A stretch of DNA of 38,013 nt from Nanobdellota archaeon (GCA_018817005.1 JAHIUF010000010.1:1-38013); one strand, 5' to 3'. Shown: positions 18,135 to 28,401, counted from the stretch's first letter. The notes: generated from the letters alone by a model not told the origin. Numbers and translations: made by a program.

Positions 18135-19033
18135 AAGAAAAAAAATAACCAGTTTCCAAAAATAACAAGCAACAAAAAAGCAATGAAAAAACTGGGAATA
18201 AAAGGAATGCCAAACTTAATCTTAATATGCTTTAGTTTATGAGCTTTCTTAAGCCTTAAAAGTTTTTGAATCTGACCTTTAGAGATTCCTAAATCAGCAG
18301 GACCACAAATCTTCTTATTATTAATAAACACATCCTCCAAAACCCAATCACCCTCAGTCAAATCCTCAAGTAAAACATCCTTGACCATCGCAATATCTTC
18401 AACAACTTTGACAAAAATCCACAAATAAAAAGATAAAAAAACTAACGCAACAACCACTAAAACAGGCAGTTTCAAAAAATTAGGAACAAAAAAGAAGAGG
18501 ACAACACCTAAAAAACAAAGCAACAAAACAATTCTTCTAACAAAAATCAATTTACCAGAAACACGTTCCCGAAAAGCGAGTTTTACCTTTGAAAAATTTT
18601 TCAAAGCTAAAAAGAAAGTCCAAAACAAGCCATAAACAGCACCGACAAAAATAATATTTATGATGAAAATCAATAACAAAGGAATACCATCTGAAATATT
18701 TAAACCAATAAGAGCACCAAGACCCATAATCATCTTACTATCACCACCACCCCACTGACCAGAGTAATACATCAACATTGCAAGAAGAAAACAAGCTCCA
18801 AACCCCAAAACAGACCATAAAAAAGGGTGAATATCATGAGACACAATAGAAAAAATGAGTGAAGAACCAAGACCAACGCCAACAAGAGAAAAATTTAACC
18901 AATCAGGAACTTCCCTTGTTTTCAAATCTGAAATAGAACCAATGAGTAAGCCCAAGAAAGCAAAAACATGATTTAGTAATATCATTAAAACACTTGCAAA
19001 CTGAAAAAATATATAAATGTTATTCTTTTTCAA
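18131..19033 (-). CDS. Archaeal type IV prepilin peptidase (A24 family)
   Basis: 'GSISDLKTREVPDWLN' and 'GQWGGGDSKMIMGLGALIG' (GxGD-type) plus multiple TM helices. Confidence 0.9.
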   Translation of the reverse strand: MKKNNIYIFFQFASVLMILLNHVFAFLGLLIGSISDLKTREVPDWLNFSLVGVGLGSSLIFSIVSHDIHPFLWSVLGFGACFLLAMLMYYSGQWGGGDSKMIMGLGALIGLNISDGIPLLLIFIINIIFVGAVYGLFWTFFLALKNFSKVKLAFRERVSGKLIFVRRIVLLLCFLGVVLFFFVPNFLKLPVLVVVALVFLSFYLWIFVKVVEDIAMVKDVLLEDLTEGDWVLEDVFINNKKICGPADLGISKGQIQKLLRLKKAHKLKHIKIKFGIPFIPSFFIAFLLLVIFGNWLFFFF

Positions 19034-19039
19034 AAGAAC

Positions 19040-19732
19040 ATGGCACTACCAAACATTTCTGATTTAAACCCGTTAAAACCAAAGAAAACACTACAACACA
19101 TCGCAATAAATGGAAAAGAAGTGAACAACTGGAGTGAAGATGAAAACGCAACAGAAAAAACAACAGAGAAAAATATTGAGCAAATAGACAGATTCATTGA
19201 TTATCAAATAAAAACAAACCTGAAAGTTTTGACACTAAACATTTCTACAGAAACTGTTGAACAAATAAAAAGCCTTACAACATTCTTTGAAAAGCTAATA
19301 ACTGATGAAAGAATCAAAAAAAATAATATTAGAGTATTTATAATAGGACGCTGGTTTGATTTAGAAACCGACTTAATAGAAAATTTCAAAAGAATAATGG
19401 ATGACACAAAAGAGAATGAAAAACAATATTTGAACTTCTGCGTAAAATACGACGGACAAGAAGAAGTGCTAGGTGTGATAAAACTACTAACGAGAAAAGC
19501 AATGGCTGGAAAGATAGACCTTGATAAACTAGAAAAAAATAATGTAAAAGAAAACCTTTACACATCATATTTTCCACCACCAAACCTGATAATTGAAAAC
19601 ACAAAAAAATATTCAGGACTACTTCTTTGGGACTCAAAAGAAGCTGTAATATACTACACTCACAAGCACTGGTTGGAACTGAAAACAGAAGACATAACAA
19701 AAGCAATCGAATTCTACAATAAAGAAAATTAA
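19040..19732 (+). CDS. Degenerate cis-prenyltransferase (UppS)-like protein
   Basis: 'LQHIAINGKEVNNWSE', 'YLNFCVKYDGQEEVLGVIKLLTRKAMAGKI', 'ENLYTSYFPPPNLIIENTKKYSGLLLWDSKEAVIYYTHKHWLEL' follow the UppS pattern, but catalytic residues are missing. Confidence 0.65.
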   Translation: MALPNISDLNPLKPKKTLQHIAINGKEVNNWSEDENATEKTTEKNIEQIDRFIDYQIKTNLKVLTLNISTETVEQIKSLTTFFEKLITDERIKKNNIRVFIIGRWFDLETDLIENFKRIMDDTKENEKQYLNFCVKYDGQEEVLGVIKLLTRKAMAGKIDLDKLEKNNVKENLYTSYFPPPNLIIENTKKYSGLLLWDSKEAVIYYTHKHWLELKTEDITKAIEFYNKEN

Positions 19733-20775
19733 GAAAGAAGAGTCTTTAATAATTCTCCCAACTTATCCTCAAGAATAGAGGGAATAGCATCTACAATAAG
19801 CAAAGAATCGTAACCAGTATCCTTCGAGCCATAAGTGTGAACCAAAAAAATGTTTTTATCAGGAGAAATAGCTGCGATCGAATTTTTTATTTTAGAAGGA
19901 TGAGTAATTTTATAACCTAAAATACCTGTCATCTTCGTTTCGAACTCATCATGAGGAATAAAGAGATTTGGTATTTGAACATAAGAACTCATATGATTAG
20001 CAATACCTTCACGCTTAATTCGTGCAAAAGCAGATTTTTCTTCATCATTAATATTTAAACGAAAACCAGCAGTGGCATGAACAGTTTCATCAGAATAAAC
20101 TACATTAGCAGAATCAGAATAATACTTATTTGGCGAAAGCCCTTCAATTAACATATAAACATTTTTAAAATCAAAAAAGAATTTTGTCGGTTTGAAAGGC
20201 TTAAGAGACTTAAAATAATCTTCGTAATTAACAGAGTATTCAATTTTGAAATCTGCAATTGTAATCTCATCAAATACATCTTTTGCCGCCAATTCATTAA
20301 ATAATGCATCTAAACGATCGCCTGATTCATCGTATGAATAAGCCATTCCTGCCTTGATAAAACTTTTAGAAGAAATGTTCTCTAAAAAATCACTGAGTCT
20401 TTTTAATTCTCTGTTAAAATATCTTAAATCATCACCAGTTTGTATAGAACCAACATCTGAATTTAAATGATCTACTTTCCAAAAATCATAATAACCAGTT
20501 GTTTTAGCCCACTCTTCAATAACTTCGTGGATTTTCTCAGGTTTTTTACCCTTTTCAACCATTTTTAAAATATTTGAAATATCCTCGCTTTTCAAAGACA
20601 AAACTTCATCATCGCTCAAAATAACTTTATATGTGCCTTCATCTTCATCAGGAATTACAACCGGTGGTTTTCTCAAACTAAAACTATTCAATCTCAAAAA
20701 ATTCTCTGTTTCCAATTCCATATCATACTTGATTAGTTCAACTACAGATTCCTCAAGATCTTTCCTAAAAAGCAT
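19729..20775 (-). CDS. Hypothetical protein, 348 aa
   Basis: Long clean ORF; no recognised family. Confidence 0.7.
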   Translation of the reverse strand: MLFRKDLEESVVELIKYDMELETENFLRLNSFSLRKPPVVIPDEDEGTYKVILSDDEVLSLKSEDISNILKMVEKGKKPEKIHEVIEEWAKTTGYYDFWKVDHLNSDVGSIQTGDDLRYFNRELKRLSDFLENISSKSFIKAGMAYSYDESGDRLDALFNELAAKDVFDEITIADFKIEYSVNYEDYFKSLKPFKPTKFFFDFKNVYMLIEGLSPNKYYSDSANVVYSDETVHATAGFRLNINDEEKSAFARIKREGIANHMSSYVQIPNLFIPHDEFETKMTGILGYKITHPSKIKNSIAAISPDKNIFLVHTYGSKDTGYDSLLIVDAIPSILEDKLGELLKTLLS

Positions 20776-20837
20776 TAGATGAGAGAGAAATAAATTAAAG
20801 AATAAAAATGTTTGGTTTTAACAAAATTTACTTATAA

Positions 20838-21332
20838 TCACTTATAAAGATGAAGTGTCTTTAAGAATCCTTGAAGCTTAGTATCAGTTTTCAAATCTTC
20901 CCTTAAACCCTTGTAGGCCGCAAATCCTCTATCAACAAGGTTGGTTGTAAGAGCAAACTTTAAACATTCAGCTCCTTCGCCAAAAAATTGTTTTACAATA
21001 ACATAAGTAAATGAATGAATCGCAGAAACCCCGAAACCAATAGCTTGACCTGCAACCTCCGATGCTGTTTCAACCCTATTCATTAAAGGTGTGTAATCTG
21101 TCTTTTTCATGATTTTCTTTGTAAAAGATTTATCCTCGGAAAGACCATTAGTTATATTATCATGACAATGCTTTATCTGTGAATATATGCAAAAAGGCGT
21201 AATAAGTCCACGTCCAAAACCAACTGCAAAACCAATCCCTGCAGAAGCAGAAACATGGCCTGCAGTATTCAAGCCAGCTCTAATTTTATCAGACAGGCCC
21301 TTTGAAATCTCTGCATTGTTTAAATCTAACAT
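20838..21332 (-). CDS. Gly/Ala-rich hydrophobic protein, paralog family member 1
   Basis: 'GFGRGLITPFCIYSQIKHCHDNI', 'FALTTNLVDRGFAAYK' shared with 22242..22931. Confidence 0.7.
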   Translation of the reverse strand: MLDLNNAEISKGLSDKIRAGLNTAGHVSASAGIGFAVGFGRGLITPFCIYSQIKHCHDNITNGLSEDKSFTKKIMKKTDYTPLMNRVETASEVAGQAIGFGVSAIHSFTYVIVKQFFGEGAECLKFALTTNLVDRGFAAYKGLREDLKTDTKLQGFLKTLHLYK

Positions 21333-21338
21333 TTTAAC

Positions 21339-21842
21339 CTATCTGTACCTATTATTTTTTGCTTCTTCCAGCTGCATCTTTTTGTAAGCTCTGGCTCCCT
21401 GGATGCCCATATCAAGAAAATTGGTGGCAGTGAATAAAGCCAATAACGCAAGAATTGCAGGTATAGCAGCCATACCAGCAGCAATTGTTACTCCAGTATA
21501 AGCAACCATTGCACCTGCATAACTAAGATCTCTAACTGTACTGACTTCTCCCGGTTTATGTCTTGAACCATTCACAAACCTGTTAGTCAGGAAGTGCATA
21601 TCTATCAATGCTTCTGTTGTACCTTTTATGGTGTCTGTGATACCATTATAAACTGCCTTGCCTGTTCCTTTAGCTACAACTCCAAGAACTTCTCCAAGAG
21701 AACTCATATCCTCATAGACATTACTTCTTTTTTCTTCCAACATCAATTTATTGCCGGTCACATCAATCCCTGAATATACTTTGTCAGCGATTATATCAAT
21801 AGTTGTTCCAATTTTTGATAACATTTTTTTCATTTTTTTCAC
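21339..21842 (-). CDS. Gly/Ala-rich hydrophobic protein, paralog family member 2
   Basis: 'GMAAIPAILALLALFTATNFLDMGIQGARAYKK' parallels 'ATNIADVGIQYCKK'. Confidence 0.7.
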   Translation of the reverse strand: MKKMKKMLSKIGTTIDIIADKVYSGIDVTGNKLMLEEKRSNVYEDMSSLGEVLGVVAKGTGKAVYNGITDTIKGTTEALIDMHFLTNRFVNGSRHKPGEVSTVRDLSYAGAMVAYTGVTIAAGMAAIPAILALLALFTATNFLDMGIQGARAYKKMQLEEAKNNRYR

Positions 21843-21844
21843 CT

Positions 21845-22231
21845 TTATTTATTTTCTTGAATTCGTTTAACAGGAATCAATACCCTTGAACTATAAACGA
21901 AGCCTATAATTTTTTCATCAAATAACTTTTCAGATACAACTTGCTCTGGCAATCTTGAATCATAACAGTGAAAACAATTTTGAGGATTTGATTTAGACAA
22001 ATCCCTAAAACCAATTCGAGTTAAACCATCAAACAATTTTATATAATCAAGCTTGTAGCCAAGATAAACCTCAAAAGACGTCTTACCACCAGGCCAAAAC
22101 ATCAAATTAGAAAAGCAATCATACATATCTTTTTTCAATTGCTTATTTGACTTTTGTTCTTCATTTTTCTTTTTCTTCTCTTCTTTTTTAATAACATCCA
22201 TGATTGTTGATTTATTTCCAAAAAAACTCAT
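21845..22231 (-). CDS. Hypothetical protein, 128 aa
   Basis: ORF tightly packed within the same-strand operon; Lys-rich N-terminus. Confidence 0.65.
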   Translation of the reverse strand: MSFFGNKSTIMDVIKKEEKKKKNEEQKSNKQLKKDMYDCFSNLMFWPGGKTSFEVYLGYKLDYIKLFDGLTRIGFRDLSKSNPQNCFHCYDSRLPEQVVSEKLFDEKIIGFVYSSRVLIPVKRIQENK

Positions 22232-22241
22232 TTTTTTACCT

Positions 22242-22931
22242 TTAGTTCTTGTTTTTATTTTTCTTAATATGATTTTTTACTGCCCATAAACCATGTGTCA
22301 AGCCTCTTGAAAAATTAACAGATTTTTGCAACCCGGAGTTTTTGTATGCTTTAGAAATCTTGTCAGTTATGTCATGCACTTTTTCAGCAGTTTTAAAATA
22401 TAACCCTTTGGCTTTTCCTAAGACATCATTCTTTTTGCAGTATTGTATTCCAACATCAGCGATGTTTGTTGCAACTGCAACTTTTGCAAATGTGCCAAGT
22501 CCTCCTGTCATTGCTGTTTCTGTCAATGCAAGACTGTATCCTAAAATAACAGTTAGAGTTTGTGCTCCGCATTCTAATAGTCTTTGGTTTTTTTCTTCAC
22601 GACTCATGGCTTTTTGCGAGTCCCATTTGTTATTAGAATTTTCTTCGAGTGCAATAAGATTGTCACCTAATTTTTTTCCTTGTGAATATATTGCGAATGG
22701 CGTTAGTATTCCTTGCACTGTGCCTTTTGTTAAGGCATAACCTGTTTTTACTAGATTACCTAATGTTTTTGTTGTTGTTTCAACTGTTTTTTCAGTTGCT
22801 TTGTTCAGATAATCACAAGCGTCATTGTAGATTGTTGCAAGGCTTTGAACTCCTTCGTTTAGTCCTCTGACAAGATTATCAGATATTGTGTTTTTTTGCT
22901 TTAGATAGTTTGGATTTAACATATTATTCAC
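22242..22931 (-). CDS. Gly/Ala-rich hydrophobic protein, paralog family member 3
   Basis: 'TVQGILTPFAIYSQGKKLGDNL', 'VAVATNIADVGIQYCKK'; first gene of operon. Confidence 0.7.
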   Translation of the reverse strand: MNNMLNPNYLKQKNTISDNLVRGLNEGVQSLATIYNDACDYLNKATEKTVETTTKTLGNLVKTGYALTKGTVQGILTPFAIYSQGKKLGDNLIALEENSNNKWDSQKAMSREEKNQRLLECGAQTLTVILGYSLALTETAMTGGLGTFAKVAVATNIADVGIQYCKKNDVLGKAKGLYFKTAEKVHDITDKISKAYKNSGLQKSVNFSRGLTHGLWAVKNHIKKNKNKN

Positions 22932-23044
22932 CTTTTTTTATTTAAAAGTTATTAGTAGTATTTAAATATTTCGGTTTTTAATCACTTATAAGTAATAACG
23001 TGCTAAGAAAACATTTATAAACACAATATTTTTCCAAAACAATA

Positions 23045-23082
23045 CCAGTGAATGATGAAGCCCATAAAAAGGCTGAGTGAGG
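23045..23082 (+). promoter_or_regulatory. Candidate kink-turn in the rpl7ae mRNA leader
   Basis: ATGATGA-AGCC-cataaaaa-GGCT-GA: GA dinucleotides flank a 4-bp stem, C-box-like ATGATGA on the bulged strand; TATA-like TTTATAAA near 23011 gives a TSS near 23040. Confidence 0.4.
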
Positions 23083-23127
23083 TGCTTAATTCTAGTATCT
23101 CAGAACAAACCACGGAGGTTTAAAAAA

Positions 23128-23442
23128 ATGAGCGAAAAAATATATGAAGCAATAGAACTTGCAAGAAAAACAGGCAAAATAAAAAAAGGAACAAACGAAG
23201 TAACAAAAGCAATAGAAAAAGGAACACCAAAAATAGTAGTATACGCAAAGGACATAAATCCACCTGAAATCACAATGCACTTACCACTTCTCTGCAAAGA
23301 AAAAGGAATCAAATGTGTAGAAGTAGATAGCAAAGAACAATTAGGAGCCGCAGCAGGACTACCAGTAGGCACAGCAGCAGTTGCAATAACTCAAGAAGGA
23401 GAAGCCAAAGAAACACTAAAACAACTTGAAAAAGGCGAATAA
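23128..23442 (+). CDS. rpl7ae: Ribosomal protein L7Ae
   Basis: 'GTNEVTKAIEKGTPKIVVYAKDINPPEITMHLPLLCKEKGIKCVEVDSKEQLGAAAGLPVGTAAVAI'; ATG at 23128 preferred over GTG at 23077. Confidence 0.97.
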   Translation: MSEKIYEAIELARKTGKIKKGTNEVTKAIEKGTPKIVVYAKDINPPEITMHLPLLCKEKGIKCVEVDSKEQLGAAAGLPVGTAAVAITQEGEAKETLKQLEKGE

Positions 23443-23444
23443 AA

Positions 23445-23696
23445 ATGGCAGACGAAGTCAAAGGAAAAGTTGAATTCACCAACGCAGTACCTGCAAGTGT
23501 AGAAGAAATAATCGGCAGAACAGGAACTAGAGGAGAAGCAACACAAATCAGATGCAAAATCTTAGATGGACGAGATAAAAATAAAAGTGTAAGACGAAAC
23601 GTTAGAGGACCAGTCCAAATAGGAGACACACTAATGCTCAGAGAAACAGAAATAGAAGCAAGACCTCTTAACAAATCAGGAAGAGGAAATTCTTAG
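23445..23696 (+). CDS. rps28e: Ribosomal protein S28e
   Basis: '[54 protein letters not shown]'. Confidence 0.95.
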   Translation: MADEVKGKVEFTNAVPASVEEIIGRTGTRGEATQIRCKILDGRDKNKSVRRNVRGPVQIGDTLMLRETEIEARPLNKSGRGNS

Positions 23697-23707
23697 GTGA
23701 ACTAAAA

Positions 23708-23899
23708 ATGGCAAAATGTGATTTTTGTAAAAAACCAATACCTGCAGGAACAGGAAAAAAATACATTAAAAAAGATGGAAAAATACTTGATTTCTGCTCA
23801 AGCAAATGCGAAAAAAACCTTCTAAAACTTGGAAGAAAATCAAGAACCACTAAGTGGACAAATGAATACCATCAATTAAAAGAAGGTAAAAAATCATAA
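23708..23899 (+). CDS. rpl24e: Ribosomal protein L24e
   Basis: '[48 protein letters not shown]' zinc-ribbon L24e. Confidence 0.95.
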   Translation: MAKCDFCKKPIPAGTGKKYIKKDGKILDFCSSKCEKNLLKLGRKSRTTKWTNEYHQLKEGKKS

Positions 23900-23910
23900 G
23901 GTGAGTACAA

Positions 23911-24402
23911 ATGATGCAAAGAACATTAGTGCTTATCAAACCAGACGGTGTACAAAGAGGACTGGTTGGAAAAATCATAACAAGATTTGAAAATACTGGA
24001 CTAAAAATCATCGGAATGAAAATGGTTTGGGAAGACGAAGAATTTGTAAAAAAACATTATACAGAAGATATCAGTAAAAGACGAGGAGAACACGTCAGAA
24101 GATATCTTGTTGAGTTCCTAAAAGAAGGACCAGTGGTTGCAATAGCTCTAGAAGGAATAAATGCTATTGAAAATGTCAGAAAAATAGTTGGTGCAACAGA
24201 ACCAAAAGCGGCATTACCAGGAACGATAAGAGGAGACTTTGCACATACAAGCTACAGCTATTGTGATGCAAAAGAACAAGTTGTAAAAAATCTGATTCAT
24301 GCATCATCAGATGAAAATGATGCAAAAAATGAAATGGACTTGTGGTTTAAAAAAGCAGAACTACACACATACAAAACAGTTCATGACACACACATATTAT
24401 AA
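23911..24402 (+). CDS. ndk: Nucleoside diphosphate kinase
   Basis: 'RTLVLIKPDGVQRGLVGKII', 'GATEPKAALPGTIRGDFA'. Confidence 0.95.
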   Translation: MMQRTLVLIKPDGVQRGLVGKIITRFENTGLKIIGMKMVWEDEEFVKKHYTEDISKRRGEHVRRYLVEFLKEGPVVAIALEGINAIENVRKIVGATEPKAALPGTIRGDFAHTSYSYCDAKEQVVKNLIHASSDENDAKNEMDLWFKKAELHTYKTVHDTHIL

Positions 24403-24475
24403 AATATAACAAACAACAACAAAAAACAATAAAATTCAATTAAACAAAAATATAACAAGAACATAGGTGATAATC

Positions 24476-26644
24476 ATGGGAGAAAAAATGGTAGATAAGG
24501 TAACGAGGATTATGAAATGTCCCGAACAGATTAGAAATATTGCAATCTGCGCACACATCGATCACGGAAAAACAACATTCTCAGACAATCTACTTGCAGG
24601 AGCAGGCATGATGTCAGAAGAACTGGCAGGAAAAGCATTACAATTAGACTTTAATGAAGACGAACAAGCAAGAGGAATAACCATTGATACAGCAGCCGTA
24701 AGCATGGTACATATGGTTGAAAATAAAGAATTCCTAATAAACCTTCTTGACACTCCTGGACACGTTGATTTTGGAGGGGACGTAACAAGAGCTATGAGGG
24801 CAGCAGACGGCGCAGTCGTACTTTCATGTGCAGTAGAAGGAGTTATGCCACAAACAGAAACAGTTCTAAGACAAGCACTAAAAGAAAGAGTCAAACCAAT
24901 ACTGTTCATTAACAAAGTTGACAGGCTCATAAAAGAACTAAAACTCACGCCAGAAGCCATGCAAGAACGATTCATAAAAATCATAACATTTGTCAACAAA
25001 CTAATAAAACAAATCGCAGAAAAAGAATATGGAGACAAATGGCAAGTAAATGTACAAGATGGAAGTGTATGCTTCGGTTCAGCATTCCATAACTGGGCAT
25101 TATCAATAAATTATATGAAGAAGAAAAACATAACTTTCAAAGAGATAATTGATGCATATGAAAATGACACTTGGAAAGAACTTGCAAAAAAAGCACCGCT
25201 TCACGAAGTTGTGCTTGACGCAGTAATAACCCATCTTCCAAACCCAACAAAAGCTCAAGCATACAGAATTCCAAAATTATGGCATGGAGACATAGACTCT
25301 CCAATGGGAAAAAGCCTAATTTCTTGTGATTCAACCGGACCTTTATCATTCGTGATAACAAAAGTAGTTGTTGATCCACAAGCAGGGGAGATATCAACCG
25401 GAAGACTGTTCTCAGGAACAATGAAAAAAGGGACACCAATATACTTGAACAAAGCAAAAATAGCTATGAGAACGCAACAAATCTATGTATACAACGGAGC
25501 AAAAAAAGAAGTTGTTGATAATGTTCCTGCAGGAAACATAATTGGTCTTGGAGGATTGAAAAATGCTTATCCTGGAGAAACAATTACAGAAACAGAAGCA
25601 GAACCTTTTGAAAAAATCAGCCACTTATTTGACCCTGTAATAACAAAATCAATTGAAGCAAAAAAACCTTCAGACTTACCAAAATTAATAGAAGTGTTAA
25701 TTCAAGTTTCAAAAGAAGACCCATCAATTCAAATTGAGATTAATAAAGAAACAGGTGAACACTTAATGAGCGGAATGGGCGAACTACATCTTGAAGTCAT
25801 AGAAAACAGAATAAAAAATAAAAAAGGTGTTGATATACAGATGGGTCCACCAATTGTTGTATATAGAGAAACAGTAACTAGAAAAAGTGAAACAGCTGAA
25901 GGAAAATCTCCAAACAAACACAACAAACTCTATTTTACAGTTGAACCTTTAACACCTGAACTTCAAAATGCAATAAAAGAAAAAAAGCTATCTGAAGGAA
26001 GAGTTAAGAAAAAAGATCCAGTGTTTTGGTCAGCACTAGAAGAAGCAGGAATGGATTCAAAAGAATCAAGAAAAGTAAGAGAAATTTACAACGGAAACCT
26101 CCTTGTGGACGCAACAAGAGGAATCGTACATATTGGAGAAGTCATAGAAATGATTATGGATATGTTTGAAAGTGTTATGCACACAGGATCAATAGCGAAC
26201 GAACCATGTATTAATGTAAAAGTAAACATTATTGATATGAAACTTCACGAGGACGCAATTCACAGAGGACCTGCACAGTTTTATCCGGCAGTAAGAGAAG
26301 GTATACGAACAGCAATGTCCATGGCAAAGCCACTAATATATGAACCAATACAAACACTGAGATTTGAAGCGCCATCAACATTCATGGGTGAAATAAGTAA
26401 ACTAATATCCAACAAGAGAGGACAACTTCTTGATATGCAACAAGAAGGTGAATCAGTCACAGTTATTGGAAAGCTCCCTGTCGCTGAAATGTTTGGTATA
26501 AGTTCAGATTTAAGAAGTGCAACAGAAGGTCGCGGAGGATTCTTTCTGGTAGATCAAGCTTTTGAAAGATTACCTGATGAATTACAACAAAAAATTTCTA
26601 GACAAATTAGGGAGAGAAAAGGCCTTAAAAAAGAGGAGGAATAA
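24476..26644 (+). CDS. fusA: Translation elongation factor EF-2
   Basis: 'NIAICAHIDHGKTTFSDNLLAGAGMMSEELAGKALQLDFNEDEQARGITID'; diphthamide-region 'LHEDAIHRGPAQFYPAVREG'; GGTGAT upstream of ATG 24476. Confidence 0.97.
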   Translation: MGEKMVDKVTRIMKCPEQIRNIAICAHIDHGKTTFSDNLLAGAGMMSEELAGKALQLDFNEDEQARGITIDTAAVSMVHMVENKEFLINLLDTPGHVDFGGDVTRAMRAADGAVVLSCAVEGVMPQTETVLRQALKERVKPILFINKVDRLIKELKLTPEAMQERFIKIITFVNKLIKQIAEKEYGDKWQVNVQDGSVCFGSAFHNWALSINYMKKKNITFKEIIDAYENDTWKELAKKAPLHEVVLDAVITHLPNPTKAQAYRIPKLWHGDIDSPMGKSLISCDSTGPLSFVITKVVVDPQAGEISTGRLFSGTMKKGTPIYLNKAKIAMRTQQIYVYNGAKKEVVDNVPAGNIIGLGGLKNAYPGETITETEAEPFEKISHLFDPVITKSIEAKKPSDLPKLIEVLIQVSKEDPSIQIEINKETGEHLMSGMGELHLEVIENRIKNKKGVDIQMGPPIVVYRETVTRKSETAEGKSPNKHNKLYFTVEPLTPELQNAIKEKKLSEGRVKKKDPVFWSALEEAGMDSKESRKVREIYNGNLLVDATRGIVHIGEVIEMIMDMFESVMHTGSIANEPCINVKVNIIDMKLHEDAIHRGPAQFYPAVREGIRTAMSMAKPLIYEPIQTLRFEAPSTFMGEISKLISNKRGQLLDMQQEGESVTVIGKLPVAEMFGISSDLRSATEGRGGFFLVDQAFERLPDELQQKISRQIRERKGLKKEEE

Positions 26645-26719
26645 AAACCATAAACTATATAAAGACTTTATTATTTCGAAGACCAGAATCATTTTAAAAA
26701 TTAATAGAGGAGGAATAAA

Positions 26720-28003
26720 ATGGCTAAAAACAAACCACACATTAACCTTGTGTTCATAGGACACGTTGATCACGGAAAGTCAACAACCATAGGTAGATTG
26801 CTTTTCGACTCAGGAAATATAGATGAACAAGCTCTAAGAAAACTTAAAGAAAAAGCAGAGGAGCTTGGAAAAGGCGGATTTGAATTCGCATTCGTCATGG
26901 ATAACCTGAAAGAAGAAAGAGAAAGAGGAGTTACAATTGACCTTGCTCATAAAAAGTTCGAAACTGACAAGTATTATTTCACAATAATAGATGCTCCAGG
27001 ACACAAAGATTTCATCAAAAACATGATTACAGGAACAAGCCAAGCTGATGCAGCTGTCCTTGTTGTTGCAGCAAATGACGGAATCATGGCTCAAACAAAA
27101 GAGCACTTGTTCTTATCAAGAACTCTCGGTGTTCAGCAACTAATAATTGCAGTAAACAAAATGGATATGAAGAACTATGATCAAGCAGTCTTTAACAAAA
27201 TTAAAGATGATATGAGCACATTAATGAAAACTGTAGGTTACGACCCTGCAAAAATGCAATTTCTACCACTTGCATCTCTACCAGGAGATAATGTTTTCAA
27301 AAAAACAGAAAAAATGTCTTGGTGGACCGGCAGTTCACTTGTTGAAGCAATAAATAATCTAACTGAACCTGAAAAACCAACAACTCTACCATTAAGAATG
27401 CCAATTCAAGATGTTTATAACATCACAGGAATAGGTGTTGTACCTGTTGGTAGAATTGAAACAGGAATCATGAAAGTTGGTCAAAAAGTCATTGCTACAC
27501 CTGGAAGAGAAGGAAAAGGTGTTCCTGGTGAAGTAAAAAGTATAGAAATGCATCACGAACAAATGCAAGAAGCTCAACCAGGTGACAACGTTGGAATCAG
27601 CGTTCGAGGTTTTGGTAAGAAAGACATTGCACGTGGTGATGTTATTGGACCAGCAGAAAATCCTCCTACAGTTGCAAGTGAATTTACAGCTCAGATTGTT
27701 GTTTTAAACCATCCTAGCGTTATAACTGTTGGATACACACCTGTATTTCACATACATACAGCACAAATTGCTTGTCAAATAATTGCAATTGAGAAAAAAC
27801 TACATCCTGCAACAGGAGAAGTTTTACAGGAAAATCCTGATTTTATAAAGAACGGAGATGCTGCAATCGTAAAGATTAAGCCAGTTCAACCATTAGTGAT
27901 TGAAAAACAAAAAGACATACCTCACATGTCAAGATTTGCTGTCAGAGATTCTGGAGCAACTGTTGCAGCAGGTATGTGTATTGACTTAGTCAAGAAAAAA
28001 TAA
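26720..28003 (+). CDS. tuf: Translation elongation factor EF-1 alpha
   Basis: '[26 protein letters not shown]', '[26 protein letters not shown]', 'NKMD'. Confidence 0.97.
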   Translation: MAKNKPHINLVFIGHVDHGKSTTIGRLLFDSGNIDEQALRKLKEKAEELGKGGFEFAFVMDNLKEERERGVTIDLAHKKFETDKYYFTIIDAPGHKDFIKNMITGTSQADAAVLVVAANDGIMAQTKEHLFLSRTLGVQQLIIAVNKMDMKNYDQAVFNKIKDDMSTLMKTVGYDPAKMQFLPLASLPGDNVFKKTEKMSWWTGSSLVEAINNLTEPEKPTTLPLRMPIQDVYNITGIGVVPVGRIETGIMKVGQKVIATPGREGKGVPGEVKSIEMHHEQMQEAQPGDNVGISVRGFGKKDIARGDVIGPAENPPTVASEFTAQIVVLNHPSVITVGYTPVFHIHTAQIACQIIAIEKKLHPATGEVLQENPDFIKNGDAAIVKIKPVQPLVIEKQKDIPHMSRFAVRDSGATVAAGMCIDLVKKK

Positions 28004-28089
28004 GTTAATTTTTTGTTTTTTTTTAATTCATGGTGAACGCGAGCTTTATCATGGTGTAAGCCGCAGCGAAGAAGAAAGGTTTAAGGAAA

Positions 28090-28401
28090 ATGCAGAAAGC
28101 AAGAATCAAACTAGCAAGTACAGATATAGAAAAAGTTAACGCTACTTGCAATTATATCAAGAGCGTAGCAGAGAAAACTGGTGTTATGATTAGAGGACCT
28201 ATACCATTACCTACGAAGAAACTTAAGATTACGACAAGAAAAAGTCCTTGTGGAGATGGTAAAGCAACTTGGGATCGATATGAAATGCGTGTACATAAGA
28301 GACTGATTGACCTTGGACTTGATGAACGTGCGCTAAGGCTTGTCATGAGAGTTCCGATACCAGAAGGATTAAACATTGAAATTGAAATGATTGACGTTTG
28401 A
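28090..28401 (+). CDS. rps10: Ribosomal protein S10
   Basis: '[54 protein letters not shown]'. Confidence 0.97.
   Translation: MQKARIKLASTDIEKVNATCNYIKSVAEKTGVMIRGPIPLPTKKLKITTRKSPCGDGKATWDRYEMRVHKRLIDLGLDERALRLVMRVPIPEGLNIEIEMIDV

Noticed and set aside
19729-20775. Possible homology of the 348-aa protein's C-terminus to array module 2
   Set aside because: Only a loose 'DKNIFLVHTY...SLLIVDAIPS' resemblance; spacing and second repeat do not align convincingly by eye.
23052-23107. C/D box guide sRNA upstream of rpl7ae
   Set aside because: ATGATGA and CTGA are only ~15 nt apart and no convincing terminal D box follows; a leader k-turn fits better.
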